Shown piece by piece: positions 44,833 to 53,989 of a DNA stretch of 64,000 bases; positions within the stretch are counted from its first letter, which is position 1; every line of letters begins with the position of its first letter. Under the pieces are notes generated by a model. That model made no database searches. It was not told the DNA's origin and was given only the letters and a program-made list of their open reading frames with translations. The position numbers and the translations under genes were made by a program. Origin of the DNA: Lyngbya aestuarii BL J (lineage in GTDB: Bacteria; Cyanobacteriota; Cyanobacteriia; Cyanobacteriales; Microcoleaceae). The DNA lies in the NCBI RefSeq assembly GCF_000478195.2, contig NZ_AUZM01000001.1, positions 184,422-248,421 on the forward strand. The letters are read 5' to 3'.

Positions 44833-45288
44833 GTTTGAATCCGAATTTTACCAAAATTATTCTATCAGATTTGTTGCTCTAGAGTCATAACCCAAATTAT
44901 TAAAAGCCCACCCCAAGGAGCGAGCTAAGTGTAATATTATGCTCGGTATTGCTAGGTTAGTTATATGGTAGCAGTTGAGTCGGTTGATTGTCCGTATAGA
45001 TCTATACTTCTCTAAATTTTTTTTAACACCAATTCAAAATTCTGAAAACAATCTCAGTCACAGATTACTCCGCCCTTCGGGTTCACCAGTTGCTCCACGC
45101 AGGCGTAACCGCGCTTACCGCACTGGTTCACCGTAAAACGACGGAGACGGCACGGACCGTTGGTAAAATTCAGTCAAAATTAATCTTTACCTCAATCTCA
45201 GTTCACTTCAGGTTTAATCTGTTCTCATAATCTTCTCTTAAAGTAAGAATTGAACAGTACAAGAGAGATATTTATCCTCAAGAAAACC
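44833..45288. other. Intergenic region with a GC-rich palindromic element
   Basis: A 456-base spacer. It holds an AT-rich part with T8 near 45018 and a sharply more GC-rich block at 45069-45165, described separately. No gene is seen. The promoter of the secreted-protein gene should lie at about 45170-45270. Confidence 0.5.
45069..45165. repeat. GC-rich palindromic intergenic repeat
   Basis: The block contains GGTTCACC twice in direct orientation (45080-45087, 45125-45132), ACCAGT/ACTGGT as inverted arms, and CGGCACGGACCG-type dyads. It contrasts with its AT-rich flanks. From memory it looks like a dispersed palindromic element of filamentous cyanobacteria. No second copy is seen in this window. 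Confidence 0.5.
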
Positions 45289-45584
45289 ATGAAAAAGCGA
45301 TTTAGTTTAGTCGCACTGGCTGCAATCGGTATCAGTCTGTTTCCGAGCCAACCTGCAAATGCTCAATATCCCCAAACTGGGGTAGAAAATGATGTTTTTG
45401 TCGATTTAACTATAAGTTCGCTAATGAAGATTGGATGATGGGTGATGCTAGTGGAACAACCCGTTTGGATGCTAAAAAGACACGAAACAAAATCATTGAG
45501 GGTATCCAAAGTCAAGCCGAGTCAACGGGATCAGAGTTAGAAATTGTTCATTTAGGGTGTCGTGATCCTTGGGGTCAAAATTAA
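45289..45584 (+). pseudogene. Frameshifted small secreted protein, paralogue of the next gene
   Basis: It starts MKKRFSLVALAAIGISLFPS followed by QPANA, a clear Sec signal peptide with cleavage after ANA. After FVDL, near 45409-45413, the frame must shift by one base to continue YKFANEDWMMGDASGTTRLD and end HLGCRDPWGQN. The shifted part aligns with the next gene's YKIGDQAWVLDSTGATTR and TGCRDPYGHN. A single missing T explains the break (ACTATAAG versus ACTTATAAG). Without correction, translation stops at 45438 after about 50 residues. It could be a true pseudogene or a sequencing error. Confidence 0.65.
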
Positions 45585-45906
45585 TTGATTAAAAATGGTT
45601 TTTGATTGATTTTATACAGTTTTTTCTTTGAATTAGAGTGTTTAAAGATGAGTTTACTCAATTGGGTAAGCTTATTTTGTATTTTTGGTATTCAATTACA
45701 CTTAAAATAATTGAACTCTAAGTTTTTACTATAAATTTATATCAAATTTAATTTATATAAAAAATAAAGATCGTTGACTAAAATTTAACTTTTCAAGAAA
45801 TCAATATAAAACTATTTTAAAAAAATATTAGATTATGCTAAGGTTAACTTAAGATTAATAATAGTTTATTGGTTAAAGATCAGCTAATCCTTTGAGAGAG
45901 AACACC
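45585..45906. other. AT-rich spacer between the two paralogues
   Basis: 322 very AT-rich bases with no ORF of interest. It carries the leader of the second paralogue, with GAGAGA about 10 bases before the ATG at 45907. Confidence 0.5.
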
Positions 45907-46188
45907 ATGAACAAGTTAATCAGTTGTATTGCACTGGTTTTTGTAGGATTAAACCTGAGTTTACCCGCCCTAGCCATTCGAGTCACAGAACAAGATATTG
46001 TCTGTTATTTCAAGTACAAAATCGGCGATCAAGCTTGGGTACTCGATAGTACAGGTGCAACCACTCGTGCTGGCGCTAGACGCTTTAGAGAACAAGTTCT
46101 TCAACGACAGCAAGGTTTAGCGGAAGATGCCGCAGAAGAACTACAAGTCGCTTATACAGGCTGTCGAGATCCCTATGGTCACAACTAA
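45907..46188 (+). CDS. Small secreted protein, intact member of a tandem pair
   Basis: A 93-residue protein. Residues 1-23 (MNKLISCIALVFVGLNLSLP, ALA) form a Sec signal peptide, cleaved after ALA. The mature part of about 70 residues has two cysteines (IVCYFKYK and YTGCRDPYG), likely a disulfide, a DSTGATTRAGARRFREQV helix start, and ends GCRDPYGHN. I do not recognise the family. The paralogue upstream shares the Y-K...W...D-x-x-G-x-TTR...GCRDPxGxN skeleton. ATG at 45907 is preferred to a TTG five codons earlier. Confidence 0.65.
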   Translation: MNKLISCIALVFVGLNLSLPALAIRVTEQDIVCYFKYKIGDQAWVLDSTGATTRAGARRFREQVLQRQQGLAEDAAEELQVAYTGCRDPYGHN

Positions 46189-46193
46189 TCAAA

Positions 46194-46207
46194 CCCCTAA
46201 GTAGGGG
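46194..46207 (+). terminator. Short hairpin after the secreted-protein gene
   Basis: CCCCTA-AG-TAGGGG, six perfect pairs starting six bases after the stop codon. The loop is only two bases and no U tract follows, so it is weak. Confidence 0.3.
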
Positions 46208-46246
46208 ATAAAATGTCATTCTTGGGGAAGTGAAGACTCTCTCATC

Positions 46247-46271
46247 GATCCTTCATTTCACTCAGGGTGAC
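46247..46271 (-). repeat. Dispersed 25-base repeat, copy B
   Basis: The reverse strand reads GTCACCCTGAGTGAAATGAA then GGATC, matching the copy at 5672-5696 at 23 of 25 positions. Confidence 0.7.
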
Positions 46272-46398
46272 AATTATTGAGATCCCTCTATTTGCAAAAA
46301 AATTAACTCAAATTTAGCGATCGCTGAACAAATGTCCCCCCAAAAGATTACAATTAGAACAGAGAAAAAATAATATTTGTTAGTCTCCAACTCCGCCG

Positions 46399-47208
46399 AT
46401 GAAACTTTCGCAGAAACAACTCAATACATTGTCAGTGTGTCCGCGTCGGTTTCAACAGACTTATTTAGATCAACTGATTTCTCCGCCTTCCCCCGATCAA
46501 GAAGAACGAATCATTTGGGGAAATCGCTTTCACCTATTAATGCAGCAGCGAGAATTAGGCTTACCTCTCGATCAATTAATTGCGGCAAATCCTCAACTCG
46601 GACAAGACTTAACAGCCTTAATTCAAGCAGCACCTCATCTGTTTAATTCTGATTCCAATTCTCCCGATCAAACCTTTCGAGAAGCCGAACATCAACGAAC
46701 TCTAAACTTTCGAGGTCATCTTATCCTGGGCATTTATGATCTCTTAATCGCCGATCAAAAAAAGGCTCAAATTATCGACTGGAAAACCTATCCTCGTCCT
46801 CAAAATTCTGATCATCTGATCAAGAATTGGCAAACTCGTCTTTATCTTTATTTGTTAGTCGAAACCAGTAATTACTTACCCGAAGACGTTTCGATGACCT
46901 ATTGGTTTGTGCGAGGGAATAAAAACTCTGGCCCCCAATATTTACCCCTTTCCTACAATAGCCAAGAACATCAACAAACCCAACAGGATCTCACCCAACT
47001 GATCACCCAACTCGACGAATATCTCCAACGCTACGAACAAGGCGAACCCTTTCCCCAAGTCGAAATCTCCAGCAGATCTTGTCAATCTTGCTCATTTGCC
47101 CTTCGTTGTCAACGCATTCAGGAAACGGAGGATCACTTTGGAGAATCTCAGGAATTCAACGTGAACAAACTGCCAAATTTCGCTAAAATTGAAGAAATCC
47201 CCATCTAA
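46399..47208 (+). CDS. PD-(D/E)XK nuclease family protein with four-cysteine motif
   Basis: A 269-residue RecB/Cas4-type nuclease. The core shows GNRFH (His45), an acidic FREAEH, Asp114 in LGIYDLLI, Asp127-x-Lys129 in IIDWKTYP, and the QTRLYLY helix. Cys14 near the N-terminus and Cys228, Cys231 and Cys237 near the C-terminus (CQSCSFALRC) form the pattern that binds a 4Fe-4S cluster in Cas4, AddB and related nucleases. It likely cuts or resects DNA. No cas genes are present. It lies 56 bases upstream of recJ on the same strand, pointing to repair. Confidence 0.85.
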   Translation: MKLSQKQLNTLSVCPRRFQQTYLDQLISPPSPDQEERIIWGNRFHLLMQQRELGLPLDQLIAANPQLGQDLTALIQAAPHLFNSDSNSPDQTFREAEHQRTLNFRGHLILGIYDLLIADQKKAQIIDWKTYPRPQNSDHLIKNWQTRLYLYLLVETSNYLPEDVSMTYWFVRGNKNSGPQYLPLSYNSQEHQQTQQDLTQLITQLDEYLQRYEQGEPFPQVEISSRSCQSCSFALRCQRIQETEDHFGESQEFNVNKLPNFAKIEEIPI

Positions 47209-47264
47209 ATGTGAAATTCCTTTTTTTCTTTCCCCATTTTAAATTAAATTAAAACATCATTCCA

Positions 47265-49703
47265 ATGTGGCAAATTCAGCCGACTGTTGAGATTCCCGAC
47301 TGGATGGTTCCTGCACTTCGTCACCATATCCCCGAAATAGACGGACGTTTTGCCGCTCAATTACTCATGTCTCGGGGAATTCAAACCCCGGAACAATTAG
47401 CAGTTTTTCTCGATGTTAACAAGTACAAACCAAGTAGTCCGTTTGAGTTTGGATCGGAGATCAAATGGGCGGTGAATCGATTAGTAATTGCCCGAAACTG
47501 TGATGAAGCGATCGCGATTTGGGGAGATTTTGACGCCGATGGAATTACCGCAACCGCTGTATTGTGGGAAGGTTTGGGTCAGTTTTTTAACCAAGCGGGA
47601 AGGCTTGCCGAACCCACAGACGACGCCTCAGCTTGTTTATCTTACTACATTCCTAATCGTTTAACGGAGTCTCACGGCCTCAATATTGCCGGAATTGAAG
47701 GATTAGCCCAACAAGGGGTAAAGGTGATTGTCACTTGCGACACGGGTAGCACAAATATTACTGAAATTGAATACGCCAAACAGTTAGGAATTGATGTAAT
47801 TATTACCGATCATCATACCTTACCGCCCGAACGTCCGCCTGTGGTTGCGATTATTAATCCTCGCAATTTATCCCCCCAGCATCCGATGTATCATTTGTCT
47901 GGGGTTGCTGTTGCTTATAAACTTGTTGAAGCCCTCTACAAAACCTTACCAGATATTCCCGAACAACCCTTAGAAAATCTGTTGGATTTAGTGGCAATTG
48001 GTTTAATTGCTGATTTAGTTCAACTCACTGGAGATTGTCGTTATCTCGCCCAATGTGGGATTGAACAACTCAAAAAACAACAGCAAAATCCAACTCGTCC
48101 AGGAGTGGGAAAATTATTGAGTTTGTGTAAACGAACCGGAGATCGTCCGACTGATATTTCCTTTGGTTTAGGCCCTCGAATTAATGCCGTGAGTCGGATT
48201 CATGGAGATGCCCGTTTTTGTGTCGAACTCCTCACCAGCCGAGATGAAAAACGCTGTCATCAGTTGGCTTTAGAAACAGAATTAGCCAATACTCGCCGTA
48301 AGTCGCTTCAGCGAGAAGTCAGTCGAGATGTGATGAAAAAACTCTCCCAACTCGACTTATCAACTACTTGTGTAATTGTGTTGAGTGATCCCCAATGGCC
48401 AACCGGAGTTTTAGGGTTAGTGGCGGGTCAAGTTGCCCAAGAATACGGACGACCTACGATTTTATTAAGTACCGATATTGGGGTCAATTTATCAACAGAA
48501 GATTTCCCCACAGAAGGGTTAAAAATAGAAGAAAATTATCAGCTTTTGGCGAGAGGTTCGGCAAGATCTGTTAATCAAATTGATTTGTATGAATTAGTCA
48601 AAGGTCAAGCCCATTTATTAAATCGCTTTGGGGGTCATCCTTTTGCAGCAGGTTTGAGTTTACCTGTCGAAAATATTCCGATGTTTACAGAGGCAATTAA
48701 CCGTCAACTGCGCGAACAAATAGAACAGATTCCCGGTGGCGGATTGGAACCAATTTTACAAGTGGATTTGGTTTGTACGGTGGCGGAGTTGGGACGAGAT
48801 TTGTTTCAGGAGTTAAAACTGTTAGAACCTTGTGGAATGGGAAATCCTGTTCCTCATATTTTAATCCAAAATTGTTGGTTTAGCAATCCCTGGAATCAAA
48901 ATGAAAAAGATATTAAAGGTCAGAAAGTTTCTTATATTAAAACTACATTTGAACTGTGGGATGAGTCTGTAACAGAGGGGTTTCCGGGGGTGTGGTGGGG
49001 TCATTATAAAGATGAAGTTCCAGAAAATCGTTGTGATGTGGTAGTAGAACTTGATTTTAATACGTTTAAAAAACGTTATGAAGTGCGATTGTTAGAGGTT
49101 CGTCCGGTTGAAAATACCCCTTCAAACCCCATTTTTCCTCAAATCGATTGTATTATTGACCAACGAAATAGTCATCTCAATCATTCTGAAAAAGATATTT
49201 TAAATGAAGATATAAAGCCTTTGATGATTAAAGATTGTCCGACAAGTTGGGAGGAGTTGCGAATCTGGTTTCGACGTTTAGTTGATCCTCAACATCGGTT
49301 AATTTTGGCTTATCAACTTCAACCGGAGATTTCATCGAGAGAAATTTGGACAAGACTGATTGGAATTGCCAAATACTTAAGTCGAACTGAAAAATCAGTG
49401 AGTCGTAAAAAGTTACAGCAAACCTTAACAATTGGAGATTCAGCCTTGAGGTTTGGATTTGATATTTTAAAACAACTAGGATTTCAAATTGAACACCGTG
49501 ATCGTGAATTTTATATGCGTAAAATAGACAATCAAGAAACAACTGAAGCTGAAAATGCCTTAGTCGAAAAGTTTTTAGCCGCGATTCAAGAAGAACAATT
49601 TCGTCGTAAATATTTCTGTGAAGTTCCTCTATCAACCCTGCAAGCAATCGCCCATCAAACTCTAACTCATGTATCTTCTTCAGCTTCAGAGTTAGAATTT
49701 TAA
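47265..49703 (+). CDS. recJ: Single-stranded-DNA-specific exonuclease RecJ
   Basis: An 812-residue DHH-family 5'-3' exonuclease acting in recombination and repair. Motif I is WGDFDADGITATAVLW, then VIVTCDTGS, DHH in VIITDHHTLP, AIGLIADLVQLTGD, a DHHA1 part with NRFGGHPFAAGLSLP, and an OB-type segment around LLEPCGMGNPVPHIL. A C-terminal extension of about 230 residues (from about 580) includes a helical winged-helix-like part (RKKLQQTLTIGDSALRFGFD). It is longer than E. coli RecJ but usual for cyanobacteria. Its TAA overlaps the bioD stop in the palindrome TTAA. Confidence 0.92.
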   Translation: MWQIQPTVEIPDWMVPALRHHIPEIDGRFAAQLLMSRGIQTPEQLAVFLDVNKYKPSSPFEFGSEIKWAVNRLVIARNCDEAIAIWGDFDADGITATAVLWEGLGQFFNQAGRLAEPTDDASACLSYYIPNRLTESHGLNIAGIEGLAQQGVKVIVTCDTGSTNITEIEYAKQLGIDVIITDHHTLPPERPPVVAIINPRNLSPQHPMYHLSGVAVAYKLVEALYKTLPDIPEQPLENLLDLVAIGLIADLVQLTGDCRYLAQCGIEQLKKQQQNPTRPGVGKLLSLCKRTGDRPTDISFGLGPRINAVSRIHGDARFCVELLTSRDEKRCHQLALETELANTRRKSLQREVSRDVMKKLSQLDLSTTCVIVLSDPQWPTGVLGLVAGQVAQEYGRPTILLSTDIGVNLSTEDFPTEGLKIEENYQLLARGSARSVNQIDLYELVKGQAHLLNRFGGHPFAAGLSLPVENIPMFTEAINRQLREQIEQIPGGGLEPILQVDLVCTVAELGRDLFQELKLLEPCGMGNPVPHILIQNCWFSNPWNQNEKDIKGQKVSYIKTTFELWDESVTEGFPGVWWGHYKDEVPENRCDVVVELDFNTFKKRYEVRLLEVRPVENTPSNPIFPQIDCIIDQRNSHLNHSEKDILNEDIKPLMIKDCPTSWEELRIWFRRLVDPQHRLILAYQLQPEISSREIWTRLIGIAKYLSRTEKSVSRKKLQQTLTIGDSALRFGFDILKQLGFQIEHRDREFYMRKIDNQETTEAENALVEKFLAAIQEEQFRRKYFCEVPLSTLQAIAHQTLTHVSSSASELEF

Positions 49704-50413
49704 GACAGGGCTACAGAAGCTTTTAAAGCCAAACGGGGTAATAATTGTTCTAGGTCTAGATTCGTCGCCACTTGAGCGAGTTGGTTAACATCATGGGGAT
49801 TTTCAAGATAAGGTATAATGCCTAAAACGGGAATTTGAGTTAACGATTCAATTAAAGCAGTTGGACTCCAATTCTCAATTTCTTGTTGATTACAAGGTTG
49901 TACACAATTTAGAACAATTCCTCTGAGATTAACTCCCATACGACGCGCTAAAGCCACATTAGAAACAGCTTGGGCGATCGCCCCCAACCGGATAGGAACC
50001 ACTAAAACTGTCGGTAAACGCCAATCTCGGGCTAAATCTGCAACAATTAATTCATGGGTAATTGGAGAACCTAAACCGCCCACTGCTTCAATTAAAATAA
50101 AATCTCGCTGTTGTTGGAGATTACAAAAAGCCGCCCAAACCTTTTCGATTTCGACTCGACGTCCTTCTTGTTCGGCTGCAATCGGCGGGGCTAAAGGGGC
50201 TTCAAAATAAAGGGGTGTAATTTCTTCGGGTGACTGTTCGAGTGCAAAAAGTTGACTATACAATTCGCGATCGCCAACCCCCGACTGTAAGGGCTTCATT
50301 ACCCCTAAATTTTGAGAGGAACAATACTTTTTCCAATAAGCAATTAAAGCGGTTGTTAATACAGTTTTACCTGCTTCTGTATCAGTTCCAGAAATCAGAA
50401 GTGAATTCATCAT
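49700..50413 (-). CDS. bioD: Dethiobiotin synthase
   Basis: A protein of about 237 residues that carboxylates diaminopelargonate to dethiobiotin in biotin synthesis. The P-loop SGTDTEAGKTVLTTALIAYW, MKPLQSGVG (Lys for substrate), EAVGGLGSPI and RGIVLNCVQP match BioD. Several ATG codons cluster at the start (50419, 50413, 50410); GGTGAG spacing favours 50413 or 50410. The tail LLPRLALKASVALS is normal. No other bio gene is adjacent. It converges exactly on recJ. Confidence 0.9.
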   Translation of the reverse strand: MMNSLLISGTDTEAGKTVLTTALIAYWKKYCSSQNLGVMKPLQSGVGDRELYSQLFALEQSPEEITPLYFEAPLAPPIAAEQEGRRVEIEKVWAAFCNLQQQRDFILIEAVGGLGSPITHELIVADLARDWRLPTVLVVPIRLGAIAQAVSNVALARRMGVNLRGIVLNCVQPCNQQEIENWSPTALIESLTQIPVLGIIPYLENPHDVNQLAQVATNLDLEQLLPRLALKASVALS

Positions 50414-50491
50414 AATCATTGCTCACCAGATCTAATTGATTAAAGAAATAAACTGGAAATAAACTAATGTTTGAGATTTAGAAAAATAGAT

Positions 50492-52591
50492 TCAACCCGT
50501 ATCATTATTCTCTATATTCTCCTCTCCGGCTTCTTCTTCTATTTCAGGAAAAAAAGTTGGTTCTTTCGGTTCGGGTTTAGGAGAGGCAGTCGGTTCAAGT
50601 TCCGATGATTCTTCGACAGGAGATTCAGGTTTCGGAACAATTGGAATTTTGGGTTCCTGGGAAGATTTTGGAGGTTCTTCCGGCTTGGGTTCTGGTTCGG
50701 GAGTCGGTTCGGGAGTCGGTTCGGGAGTCAGTTCCGGTATGGGTTCCGGAATCAGTTCGGGTTCGGGTTCGGGTTCGAGAGTCGGTTCAGGACTCGGTTC
50801 GGGTATGGGTTCAGGACTCGGAGTTGGTTCGGGAATGAGTTCCGGAATCGGAGTCGGAGTCGGAGTCGGAGTCGGTTCAGGTATGGGTTCAGGTATCGGT
50901 TCAGGTAAGGGTTCCGGTTCCCAAGTCGGTTCAGGAATCGGTTCGGGTATGGGTTCCCAGGTTGGTTCCGGTTCGGGTTCCCAAGTGGGTTCCGGTTCAG
51001 GAACAATGGGAGGGAGAGTATTAATCAGACTCACCTCTAGGATATAATCGCTTTTGGAAAATCCCGGTAACGTTTGTAACTCCACAATATACTCACCCCC
51101 CATAGAGGCTGTTCCCTGCCATAAAGACACCTCTTGAGCAACTGCATTTTGCTTGGGATCATAGAGATTGAATAACACTCCCTCTCCAGACACCGTGACA
51201 TAAAGCTGTTGATCAGCTTCAGCAGAGATAATATAATCCGTTTTCTGACTGGCTGTGACAGATCCTTTTTTGACCACTTCCGGCCCATCAGCATACACCT
51301 CTAAGCGGCGAGTGATCGGTTCGGGAGTCGGTTCAGGAATCGGTTCGGGAGTTGGAGTCGGTTCAGGTCTGGGAGTCGGTCTAGACCTCGGAGTGCGAGT
51401 AGGCATTGGTTCAAGAGTGCGACTGGGTGTGGACGGACTGGGGCTAATCACCACTCTGGGAGTTTGATCGCCCGAGGGATCTTCATCAGAGGTTAATAAA
51501 CTGCGAATTAACGCCACCGATCCCCAACCCGTTAGCAAAGCAACCGCCATCCCCGTTGCAATAATCGCCCAAGGATTTTCCCAAAAGGATCTCGGCGAAT
51601 TTGTGGGAATACTGGGATTTTTTTGATTGGGGTTGGAACTGGCTGGACTGCTGACTAGAGGCTGGTTTCCCACCGCCACTGTCTTCATCTCCGATAAATT
51701 CACAGTAGATGAACCCGTTGCAGCAGTTGCCGCAACCGGATTGAGAGTTTGTAAAGCCCGTTCAAGTTCAGCCGCAGACTGATAGCGATCGCCCGGTTGA
51801 CGACTCAGCATCCGGTTGATTATTTGAGCAAAAGCAGGACGCACAGTTACCGCCTGTTGCCAATTCCAAGTTAGATTCGCTTGATCGAGTAACAGATGAG
51901 GATCTTGACCCGTTAGCAAGACAATGGTTGTCACCGCTAACGCATAGAGATCGCTACTAGCAGAAACATTTCCAGTTTGTAACTGTTCAAAGGGGGCGTA
52001 ACCTATTTTTCCGACCCGGGTTACAGGGGGTAATGTTCCTCCCTTAGAATGAATTTGAGTTGCTAAAGCATTCACCACACCGAAATCGATTAAAACAGGC
52101 AGTTGATCCCGTTGTCGCAAAATAATATTATCGGGTGAAATATCCCGATGGATAATCCCCAGGCTATGAATATGATCAAGGACGGGTAAGATTTGTCGCA
52201 AAAAGAGCAACACTTCCGCTTCGGAGAAGGTCGTCGGAAAGCCAGGAGGGGCGTTTTTCCGTTCGTTGAGTAGGGTGTGATAGGTTTTCCCTTCTACATA
52301 GTCTTGAACCAAGAATAGCCGTTGATTTTCTTCAAAGACTGCACAAAATTGAGGAATTTGGGGATGTTTAATTTGGTAGAGAACCTGGGCTTCCCGGTGG
52401 AACAGTTCTTTGGACTTCTCGAAAGCATAATTTTCAGTCGTTGGGGGAATGAATTCTTTAAGCGCACAGCGTTCGTTAAAGCGTCCTTGATCTTCTGCCA
52501 GATAAGTACGACCAAACCCCCCCTGACCCAAAATATCGATCAAGCGGTAGCGATGTTGCAGAACTGTTCCGAGTGGAATGGCAGGTTGCAT
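50492..52591 (-). CDS. Serine/threonine protein kinase with Pro/Glu-rich C-terminus
   Basis: A 699-residue Hanks-type kinase. The kinase domain (about 15-285) has GQGGFG (22-27), Lys45 in [13 protein letters not shown] (148-155) and DFG (169-171), so it should be active. A proline/serine linker and one membrane helix (about 340-362) follow. An extracytoplasmic beta domain (about 430-530, [20 protein letters not shown]) resembles pre-peptidase-type modules. It is flanked by PTPEP and PEPTWEPEP repeats, and an acidic tail ends the chain. The outside domain may sense a wall or matrix ligand. The next gene diverges over 335 bases. Confidence 0.9.
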   Translation of the reverse strand: MQPAIPLGTVLQHRYRLIDILGQGGFGRTYLAEDQGRFNERCALKEFIPPTTENYAFEKSKELFHREAQVLYQIKHPQIPQFCAVFEENQRLFLVQDYVEGKTYHTLLNERKNAPPGFPTTFSEAEVLLFLRQILPVLDHIHSLGIIHRDISPDNIILRQRDQLPVLIDFGVVNALATQIHSKGGTLPPVTRVGKIGYAPFEQLQTGNVSASSDLYALAVTTIVLLTGQDPHLLLDQANLTWNWQQAVTVRPAFAQIINRMLSRQPGDRYQSAAELERALQTLNPVAATAATGSSTVNLSEMKTVAVGNQPLVSSPASSNPNQKNPSIPTNSPRSFWENPWAIIATGMAVALLTGWGSVALIRSLLTSDEDPSGDQTPRVVISPSPSTPSRTLEPMPTRTPRSRPTPRPEPTPTPEPIPEPTPEPITRRLEVYADGPEVVKKGSVTASQKTDYIISAEADQQLYVTVSGEGVLFNLYDPKQNAVAQEVSLWQGTASMGGEYIVELQTLPGFSKSDYILEVSLINTLPPIVPEPEPTWEPEPEPTWEPIPEPIPEPTWEPEPLPEPIPEPIPEPTPTPTPTPIPELIPEPTPSPEPIPEPSPEPTLEPEPEPELIPEPIPELTPEPTPEPTPEPEPKPEEPPKSSQEPKIPIVPKPESPVEESSELEPTASPKPEPKEPTFFPEIEEEAGEENIENNDTG
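50690..51005 (-). repeat. Degenerate tandem repeat encoding Pro-Glu motifs
   Basis: Hexamer to 18-mer units such as GGTTCGGGAGTC (plus strand) repeat through this block and encode PTPEP/PIPEP strings in the kinase. Codon-level similarity implies slippage-prone DNA. Confidence 0.75.
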
Positions 52592-52926
52592 AGGAGGTCG
52601 ATAGAGAGAAGCACTTCAATTCTAGAGTTTAGATGAACGATTTTGTCACCTGTCAGTGGTCAGTTCTCAAACTGTTCTCTCTGGGGCGCTCAGGTAGAGG
52701 GATGGAGATAGAGACAACAGTTGACAGTTTCATCGGCTTTTGGGAAAATTCCCACCGGAAAAATTGTTTCTACTTTAACTCTGATTGGCAAGTTTGCCTA
52801 GTTGTCTCAGAGGAGTTCTGACTCTGTTGCTAAATTGGATGTATAAGTTTTGCTGAAGCACTCCAGTCTAGACTGATTAAGGGAGAAGGATGATCGTGAT
52901 TTTAACTCTTTTGGGAGGTGAAGGCG
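52592..52926. other. Divergent promoter region
   Basis: 335 bases between the kinase and the GUN4-domain gene, which face away from each other. No gene is recognised; small frames here lack protein-like composition. The right end has GGGAGGTG, the GUN4 ribosome site. Confidence 0.5.
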
Positions 52927-53742
52927 TTGTCTGAGCAAACGACTCTGATTCCAAATGGTGGGAGTGAGGCGAATCTAGCATGGACTCAATTTAATCTAAT
53001 GTATCTCTGTCCTGTTTGTCAAAATGAAGATCAACCGGAAAATGTTTTATTTTGTTCGGTTTGTGGTTGGGATTTAACGCCCTGTCCACCTGATTTTCAA
53101 GACCGTCAGACTCAGCAAGTTGCTTGGGCGAGAAGGATTTGGAAAAAGTTACAAGAATTAGAACAAATTTCACCGATTGACTCTGCCAATACTGCATCTC
53201 AAAATCCAGCGGAGCAAGAGAGTTCTACTTCTCGAAGTTTAATTGTGACTTCTACAAGTGTAGAGAGACTGCACTCTGAGCGGAAAATTAATTACACTCC
53301 GCTTCGTAATCTTTTAGAAGCTAGACAATGGCGAGAGGCCGATGAAGAAACGACTCGGGTGATGTTGCTTGCCGCTCAACGGGAAAAAGCAGGTTATCTT
53401 GATCTCTATGCCGTTCGTGATTTTCCTTGTCAAGACCTCTACACGATTAATCAACTCTGGCTAGAGTATAGTCGCGGACATTTTGGGTTTTCTGTACAAA
53501 AACGAATCTGGGAAAGTTTGATCAATCAGAAAGAATCTATCTCTGAAGCCCATTTTGGGGATTATTTAGGGTGGCGAAAAGAGGGACAATGGTTAGACTA
53601 CGATGACCTGGTTTTTGATTTGCGATCGCCTCAAGGTCATCTTCCTGTTGGGTTCGCGTGGTGGGTAGTGTGGTGGTGTATTGCTTTGTCTCGGGTGGTG
53701 GTTTTTGAGGTGTTTGAACGTCTCGATTCTTGTCAGCTTTAA
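52927..53742 (+). CDS. GUN4-domain protein with N-terminal zinc ribbon, TTG start
   Basis: A protein of about 271 residues. A zinc ribbon at about 25-50 has two CxxC pairs (CPVC and CSVC). A Ser/Thr-rich linker leads to a GUN4 domain (about 120-230) with YTPLRNLLEARQWREADEET, LYAVRDFPCQDLYTINQLW, GFSVQKRIWESL and FGDYLGWRKEGQWLDYDDLV. GUN4 domains bind tetrapyrroles such as protoporphyrin IX; paralogues beside Mg-chelatase Gun4 are common in cyanobacteria. GGGAGGTG at 52913-52920 points to TTG 52927, not GTG 52918 inside it. The Trp/Val-rich end FAWWVVWWCIALSRVVVF is odd for this family. Confidence 0.75.
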   Translation: MSEQTTLIPNGGSEANLAWTQFNLMYLCPVCQNEDQPENVLFCSVCGWDLTPCPPDFQDRQTQQVAWARRIWKKLQELEQISPIDSANTASQNPAEQESSTSRSLIVTSTSVERLHSERKINYTPLRNLLEARQWREADEETTRVMLLAAQREKAGYLDLYAVRDFPCQDLYTINQLWLEYSRGHFGFSVQKRIWESLINQKESISEAHFGDYLGWRKEGQWLDYDDLVFDLRSPQGHLPVGFAWWVVWWCIALSRVVVFEVFERLDSCQL

Positions 53743-53989
53743 GTCACAAATCAATCAGTTTGGGGTCTTAAGGATTGATCTTGATCAAGAGTTTGACGCA
53801 GTAGGTATAGTAAGCCCACAATACTATATACCTAATATTTTAGACGAAAAGCCTAAATTTGGCAACCCTCACTTTTTTTTCGAGGATTAAGTCCTCAAAT
53901 TTGTTAGGATGTGAAATTGAAAATCTTAGCATTTTCTCGAAAAGTTAAGTTTCATTCACCACTCTATAATTTAGATTAATAAAAATCCG

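Noticed and set aside
46399..47208. Four-cysteine nuclease as a CRISPR Cas4
   Set aside because: No other cas gene or CRISPR array is present; the neighbour is recJ, so a repair nuclease is more likely.
50605..51047. Long plus-strand frames rich in Gly-Ser-Val
   Set aside because: They are antisense readings of the kinase Pro/Glu repeats; composition follows the repeat, not a real gene.
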